DNA from: Azotobacter salinestris
Lineage (GTDB): Bacteria > Pseudomonadota > Gammaproteobacteria > Pseudomonadales > Pseudomonadaceae
Length of the DNA stretch: 64,000 bases
Assembly (NCBI RefSeq): GCF_009363155.1
Contig: NZ_CP045302.1
Location: 1,067,001-1,131,000 of the forward strand
Direction of reading: 5' to 3'
The notes below the pieces were generated by a model that was not told the DNA's origin, searched no databases, and was given only the letters and a program-made list of their open reading frames with translations. Made by a program: the position numbers and the translations under genes. Shown piece by piece: positions 57,110 to 64,000 of the stretch. How positions within the stretch are numbered: position 1 is the first letter of the stretch; each line of letters begins with the position of its first letter.

Positions 57110-58109
57110 ATGAGCATCCGCACCCTGCGCGTACAGCCCGGCGGCGGCTTCGAGCGCGTCACCCTGGAAACCAGCGAGCCGGTCGAGCCGAAGACCGGCG
57201 AGATCGTCGTGCGCATCCGCGCCAGCTCGCTCAACTACCACGACTACCTGGTGGTCAGCGGCGCCTGGGGCCCGGGCGAGCTGCGCATTCCCCTGTCGGA
57301 CGGCGCCGGCGAAGTCCTGGCGGTGGGCAGCGGAGTCAGCGAATTCGCCCCCGGCGACCGGGTGGTCAGCACCTTCTTCCCGACCTGGCAGGACGGCGAG
57401 CCCGAGGTCGAGGGCTTCGCCACGGTGCCGGGCGACGGCATCGACGGTTTCGCCCGCGAGCAGGTGACCATGCCGGCGACCGCCTTCACCCATGCGCCCA
57501 AGGGCTGGAGCCACGCCGAGGCGGCGACCCTCACCACCGCCGGGCTGACCGCCTGGCGCGCGCTGATGGAAGATGGCGCCCTCAAGCCCGGCGAGACCGT
57601 GCTGGTGCAGGGCAGCGGCGGGGTCTCGGTGTTCGCCCTGCAGTTCGCCAAGCTGGCCGGGGCGACGGTCATCGCCACCTCCTCGAGCGATGACAAGCTC
57701 GCCCGCCTCGAGGCCCTGGGCGCGGACCAGTTGATCAACTACCGCAAGGACCCGCAGTGGGGCGACACGGTCCGTCGCCTGACCGGCGGACGCGGCGTCG
57801 ACCACGTCATCGAGGTGGGCGGACCGGCTACGCTGGAACAATCGATGATCGCCGCACGCATCGGCGGGCACATCGCGGTGATCGGCATCCTCGGCGCACC
57901 TGCCGCTGGCAACGGCCTTGACCCGGCAACTGCGCCTGCAGGGCCTGATCGTCGGCAGCCGCCGCCAGCAGCGGGACATGATCCGGGCCATCGAGGCGAC
58001 GGGCATGCGCCCGGTCATCGATCGCCACTTTTCCCTGACGGAAATGGTCGAAGCCTTCCGGCACGAGGAAAGCGGGCAGCATTTCGGGAAAATCTGCCTG
58101 GATATCTGA
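57110..58109 (+). pseudogene. Zinc-type (MDR) alcohol dehydrogenase, frameshifted
   Basis: The first 265 residues are a typical medium-chain NAD(P)-dependent reductase: SLNYHDYLVVSGAWG, DGAGEVLAVGSGVSEFAPGDRV, VLVQGSGGVSVFALQFAKLAGA and GADQLINYRK, without structural-zinc cysteines. After GGHIAVIGILG (about 57890) the homologous sequence continues in another frame as LPLATALTRQLRLQG to EESGQHFGKICLDI, ending at 58109. One base was gained or lost near 57890-57905. Either the gene is inactive or the sequence has an error. AGGAAAG precedes the ATG at 57110. Confidence 0.75.
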
Positions 58110-58139
58110 GGAGATGCCATTGACCCCGGGAGACGAGCC

Positions 58140-59138
58140 TTGAACCTGACCACCACCTATCTGGGCCTGTCCCTGCGCAATCCGCTGATCGCCTCGGCTT
58201 CGCCGCAGAACGCCGAGCTCGATCACCTGCGCCGGCTGGACGACGCCGGGATCGGTGCGGTCGTGCTGCCCTCCGTGTTCCAGGAGCAGCTGGAGGCCGG
58301 CACCAACGACTACGCCAGCATCGGCGCCGCCTGCAGCGACGTGCCGGCGTTTCTCCCGCCGGTCGACGGCGGCCCCTACGGGATGATTCCGGAAAGCCAC
58401 CTGGCGCTGATCATGCGCGCCAAGGCCGAGCTGTCGGTACCGGTCATCGCCAGCCTCAACGGCGCCTCGGCCAGTCACTGGACGCGCTACGCCGCCCTGC
58501 TGGAGGAGGCCGGCGCCGATGCCCTGGAGCTCAACCTGTACTTCGTGCCGGTCGATCCGCTGGAGCCCGGCACGGCGGTCGAGCAGCGCTACCTCGACGT
58601 GCTGGCCGCCGTGCGCCAGGCCGTGAAGATCCCGGTGGCGGTGAAGATGCCGCCCTACTTCAGCTCCATCGGCAACATGGCCAGCCGTCTGCTGGAAGGC
58701 GGCGCCGACGGCCTGGTGATCTTCAACCGCTACCTGCAGCCGGACATCGACCTGCAGCGCCTGGAGCTGTTCAGCACCCTGGAGCTGAGCAGCCCCGGGG
58801 AAATGCGCCTGCCGCTCCAGTGGATCGCCCTGCTGGCCGGGCGGGTCAAGGGCTCGCTGGCCGCCTCCGGCGGCGTGGAGGACGTCGAGCAGGTGGTGAA
58901 GTACCTGCTGGCCGGCGCCGATGCGGTGATGACCACCGCCGCCATCCTGCGCCACGGCCCCGCCTACGCGCGCACCCTGCTCTCCGGCCTGGAGGCCTGG
59001 CTGCTGAGCCAGCGCAGCCAGTCGCTGGAACAGATCCGCGGACAGATGAGCTGGACGCGACTGCAGAAGCACGACAACTACGTGCGCGCCAACTACATGC
59101 ACCTGCTGGAGAGCTACGGCGGTCCGCGGCCGGATTGA
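58140..59138 (+). CDS. Dihydroorotate dehydrogenase-like protein
   Basis: Flavin TIM-barrel protein of 332 residues starting at TTG with GGGAGACGAG upstream. [53 protein letters not shown] and [32 protein letters not shown] follow the DHODH fold, but the usual catalytic Cys/Ser loop is not evident. Homologues are annotated dihydroorotate-dehydrogenase-like, often near pyruvate:flavodoxin oxidoreductase; function is unclear. Thirty bases after the frameshifted dehydrogenase. Confidence 0.8.
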   Translation: MNLTTTYLGLSLRNPLIASASPQNAELDHLRRLDDAGIGAVVLPSVFQEQLEAGTNDYASIGAACSDVPAFLPPVDGGPYGMIPESHLALIMRAKAELSVPVIASLNGASASHWTRYAALLEEAGADALELNLYFVPVDPLEPGTAVEQRYLDVLAAVRQAVKIPVAVKMPPYFSSIGNMASRLLEGGADGLVIFNRYLQPDIDLQRLELFSTLELSSPGEMRLPLQWIALLAGRVKGSLAASGGVEDVEQVVKYLLAGADAVMTTAAILRHGPAYARTLLSGLEAWLLSQRSQSLEQIRGQMSWTRLQKHDNYVRANYMHLLESYGGPRPD

Positions 59139-59301
59139 GCCGCGCCCCGGCGGCAGGCGCCAACCGGCGGCGCAGAGCGGCCCGGCCCCGGCGCAGATCA
59201 ATGGGAGGCGAACCAGCCCGTCGTTATACTCGCGGCAGACACGCCCGCGCCCGCCGACCGGGTCTCCGGGCGCCTCCCATGCAGTCAGGAATCCACACCC
59301 C

Positions 59302-60374
59302 ATGAAGCAGGAAGGCAAGAACCGTCTCGTCCGGGGCCTGTTGGCCATCGCGCTGCTGACCGGCGCCGCCGGCCTGGCCTGGCTGGAGCTGCGCCCGACC
59401 GGCCTCGGCGAAGGCTTCGCCAGCGGCAACGGCCGCATCGAGGCGACCGAGGTCGACGTGGCGACCAAACTCTCCGGCCGCATCGCCGAGATCAACGTCG
59501 ACGAGGGCGACTTCGTCCAGCCGGGCCAGATCCTGGCACGCATGGACACCCAGGTGCTGGAGGCCCAGCTGGGCGAGGCCCAGGCCCAGGTGAGCAAGGC
59601 CGAGAGCGCCATCCTGACCGCCCGTGCGCGGGTCGCCCAGCGCCAGAGCGAACAGGCCGCCGCCGAGTCCGTGGTGCGCCAGCGGCAGGCCGAACTGGTC
59701 GCGGCGGAGAAGCACTTCCAGCGCACCGATGCCCTGGTCAAGCGCAATGCCGTGTCGCGCCAGCAACTCGACGACGACCGCGCCAGCATGCTGAGCGCCC
59801 AGGCGGCGTTGGCCACGGCACGCGCCCAGGTGCTTTCGGCCGAAGCCGCGATCAAGGCCGCCGAATCCGAGGTGATCGAGGCCGAATCCACCCTGGAGGC
59901 CGCCAGGGCGACGGTCAGGCGCCTGCAGGCGGACATCGACGACAGCCAGCTGAAGACCGACCGGGTGGCCCGCGTGCAGTACCGGGTGGCCGAGCCGGGC
60001 GAGGTGCTCGCCGCCGGCGGCAAGGTGCTCAACCTGATCGACCTGACCGACGTCTACATGACCTTCTTCCTGCCCACCCGCCAGGCCGGCCGGGTGGCCC
60101 TGGGCAGCGATGCCCACCTGGTGGTGGACGCCGCGCCGGACTACGTGATCCCGGCACGGATCAGCTACGTCGCCAGCGTCGCCCAGTTCACCCCCAAGAC
60201 CGTTGAGACCGAGAGCGAGCGGGAGAAGCTGATGTTCCGCATCAAGGCGCGGATCGACCCGCAGCTTCTGGAAAGGCATCTCGAGCACGTCAAGACCGGC
60301 CTGCCGGGCCGGGCCTACGTGCGGCTCGACCCGGCGGCCGAATGGCCCGCCCACCTGCAGGTCAACCTGGCCCC

Positions 60375-60378
<4 letters not shown>
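59302..60378 (+). CDS. HlyD-family membrane fusion protein
   Basis: Protein of 358 residues: N-terminal membrane anchor (about 10-28), lipoyl half ([26 protein letters not shown]), a long alanine-rich coiled coil (about 85-215), second lipoyl half and a beta-barrel ([17 protein letters not shown]). It bridges the inner-membrane ABC transporter to an outer-membrane channel. Its stop overlaps the start of the ABC gene (ATGA), as in the yhiI-rbbA-yhhJ arrangement of E. coli. Confidence 0.9.
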
Positions 60379-63092
<2,714 letters not shown>

Positions 63093-63093
63093 C

Positions 63094-64000
63094 GTGCGCA
63101 AGCTCACCAACATCCTGCAGCTCGGCATCAAGGAACTGCGCAGCCTGTACCGCGACCCGGCACTGCTGCTGCTGATCCTCTACTCCTTCACCCTGGGCGT
63201 GTATTCCAGCGCCACCAGTCTGCCGGAATCCCTCTATCGCGCCACCCTGGCGGTGGTCGACGAGGACCGCTCGCAGGCTTCCCACCGCATCGTCGACGCC
63301 TTCCGTGAGCCCTACTTCCTGCCGCCGCAGTACATCGACAGCGCCGCGATGGACAGCGGCATGGACGCCGGGCGCTATACCTTCACCCTGAACATTCCGC
63401 CGAAGTTCCAGCAGGACCTGCTGGCCGGACGCACCCCGACCATCCAGCTCAACGTCGATGCCACCCAGGTCAGCCAGGCCTTCACCGGCGCCGGGCACAT
63501 CCAGCAGATCGTCGACGAAGAGGTCGCCGAGTTCGTCCGGCGCTACCGCAGCGCGGAGATCCCGGCGATCGACGCGGTGGTGCGCATGGAATACAACCCC
63601 AACCTGGTGAGCGCCTGGTTCGGCGCGCTGAACGAGGTGGCCAACCAGATCACCATGCTGGCGATCATCCTCACCGGCGCGGCGCTGATCCGCGAGCGCG
63701 AGCACGGCACCATCGAGCACCTGCTGGCGATGCCGGTCACCCCGTTGGAGATCATGCTGGCCAAGGTCTGGTCCATGGGCGCGGTGGTGCTGGTCGCCTC
63801 GATCCTCTCCCTGCAGCTGGTCGTCCGCCGCTGGCTGGAGGTGCCGCTGCAGGGCTCGATGGCGCTGTTTCTCGCCGCCACCGTGCTGCACCTGTTCGCC
63901 GTCACCTCGATGGGCATCTTCTTCGGCACCCTGGCCCGCTCCATGCCGCAGCTGGGACTGCTGATCATCCTCGCGCTGATACCGCTGCAGATCCTCTCCG
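63094..64000 (+). CDS. ABC-2 type permease, YhhJ-like (runs off the window)
   Basis: Begins at GTG 63094, one base after the RbbA stop, with AGGAGAAG upstream. About 302 codons are visible: RKLTNILQLGIKELRSLYRD, a first membrane helix, a periplasmic domain of about 150 residues, and ABC-2 helices from TMLAIILTGAALIREREHGTIEHLLAMPVTP on. It completes the exporter as second membrane subunit. The 3' end lies outside the window. Confidence 0.88.
   Translation, partial: MRKLTNILQLGIKELRSLYRDPALLLLILYSFTLGVYSSATSLPESLYRATLAVVDEDRSQASHRIVDAFREPYFLPPQYIDSAAMDSGMDAGRYTFTLNIPPKFQQDLLAGRTPTIQLNVDATQVSQAFTGAGHIQQIVDEEVAEFVRRYRSAEIPAIDAVVRMEYNPNLVSAWFGALNEVANQITMLAIILTGAALIREREHGTIEHLLAMPVTPLEIMLAKVWSMGAVVLVASILSLQLVVRRWLEVPLQGSMALFLAATVLHLFAVTSMGIFFGTLARSMPQLGLLIILALIPLQILS

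Overview
This window looks like a chromosomal segment of a high-GC gammaproteobacterium of the Pseudomonas/Azotobacter group. The evidence is a ColRS two-component system followed by the methyltransferase and InaA-like kinase genes that accompany it in Pseudomonas, Entner-Doudoroff genes with a HexR-type operator, a 3-hydroxybutyrate/acetoacetate utilisation operon under a sigma-54 activator, GacA-box-controlled Rsm-type small RNAs, Pseudomonas-type REP repeats and a group II intron. PHB-related catabolism together with several Rsm RNAs favours Azotobacter, but that is an inference.

Layout. 1-3.7 kb: colR, colS, a methyltransferase and an InaA-like kinase. 3.7-4.9 kb: mostly non-coding, with a small secreted DUF2790 protein. 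4.9-12.7 kb, minus strand: zwf, pgl, pgi, a FucP-like sugar transporter, a PfkB sugar kinase and a DUF4432 protein. Together these would bring a hexose such as fructose through F6P and G6P to 6-phosphogluconate. 13-21.8 kb: a crotonase-family gene, a sigma-54 activator, then permease, 3-hydroxybutyrate dehydrogenase, AtoE, both CoA-transferase subunits and a metallo-hydrolase. Three near-identical palindromes and a -24/-12 promoter lie in front of the permease. 22-25.5 kb: membrane proteins (DUF2243, CtaG-like), two small cytoplasmic proteins and a CNT nucleoside transporter. 25.7-28.9 kb: a glycosyltransferase coupled to an amylo-alpha-1,6-glucosidase-like enzyme.

29-40.7 kb is an accessory island between a tRNA 3'-end fragment and an intact tRNA-Thr(CGT). 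It holds an Rsm-type sRNA with a GacA box, a type I restriction system (hsdR, hsdM, hsdS), an Abi/HEPN gene between hsdR and hsdM with its own predicted 55-60 nt structured RNA, two conserved unknown genes and the C-terminal remnant of a second HsdR. 40.8-42.9 kb: a CvfB-like S1 protein and a PQQ-type sugar dehydrogenase. 43-48.5 kb is foreign: an actinobacterial-looking levansucrase and exo-levanase with LacI-type palindromes, fragments of IS6-like elements in inverted orientation and an IS1595 fragment. Levan hydrolysis would yield fructose, which the hexose operon at 5-12 kb could use.

48.5-52.9 kb: a pseudouridine-synthase homologue without the catalytic Asp, an SDR, a ubiquitin-like/Mut7-C protein, a patatin and a periplasmic binding protein. 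52.9-56.2 kb: a second Rsm-type RNA body that appears split by a 2.94 kb group II intron, with a GacA box upstream. 56.3-56.8 kb: two very small membrane proteins. 57.1-64 kb: a frameshifted zinc-type alcohol dehydrogenase, a dihydroorotate-dehydrogenase-like protein and an HlyD/RbbA/YhhJ-type ABC exporter that runs off the end.
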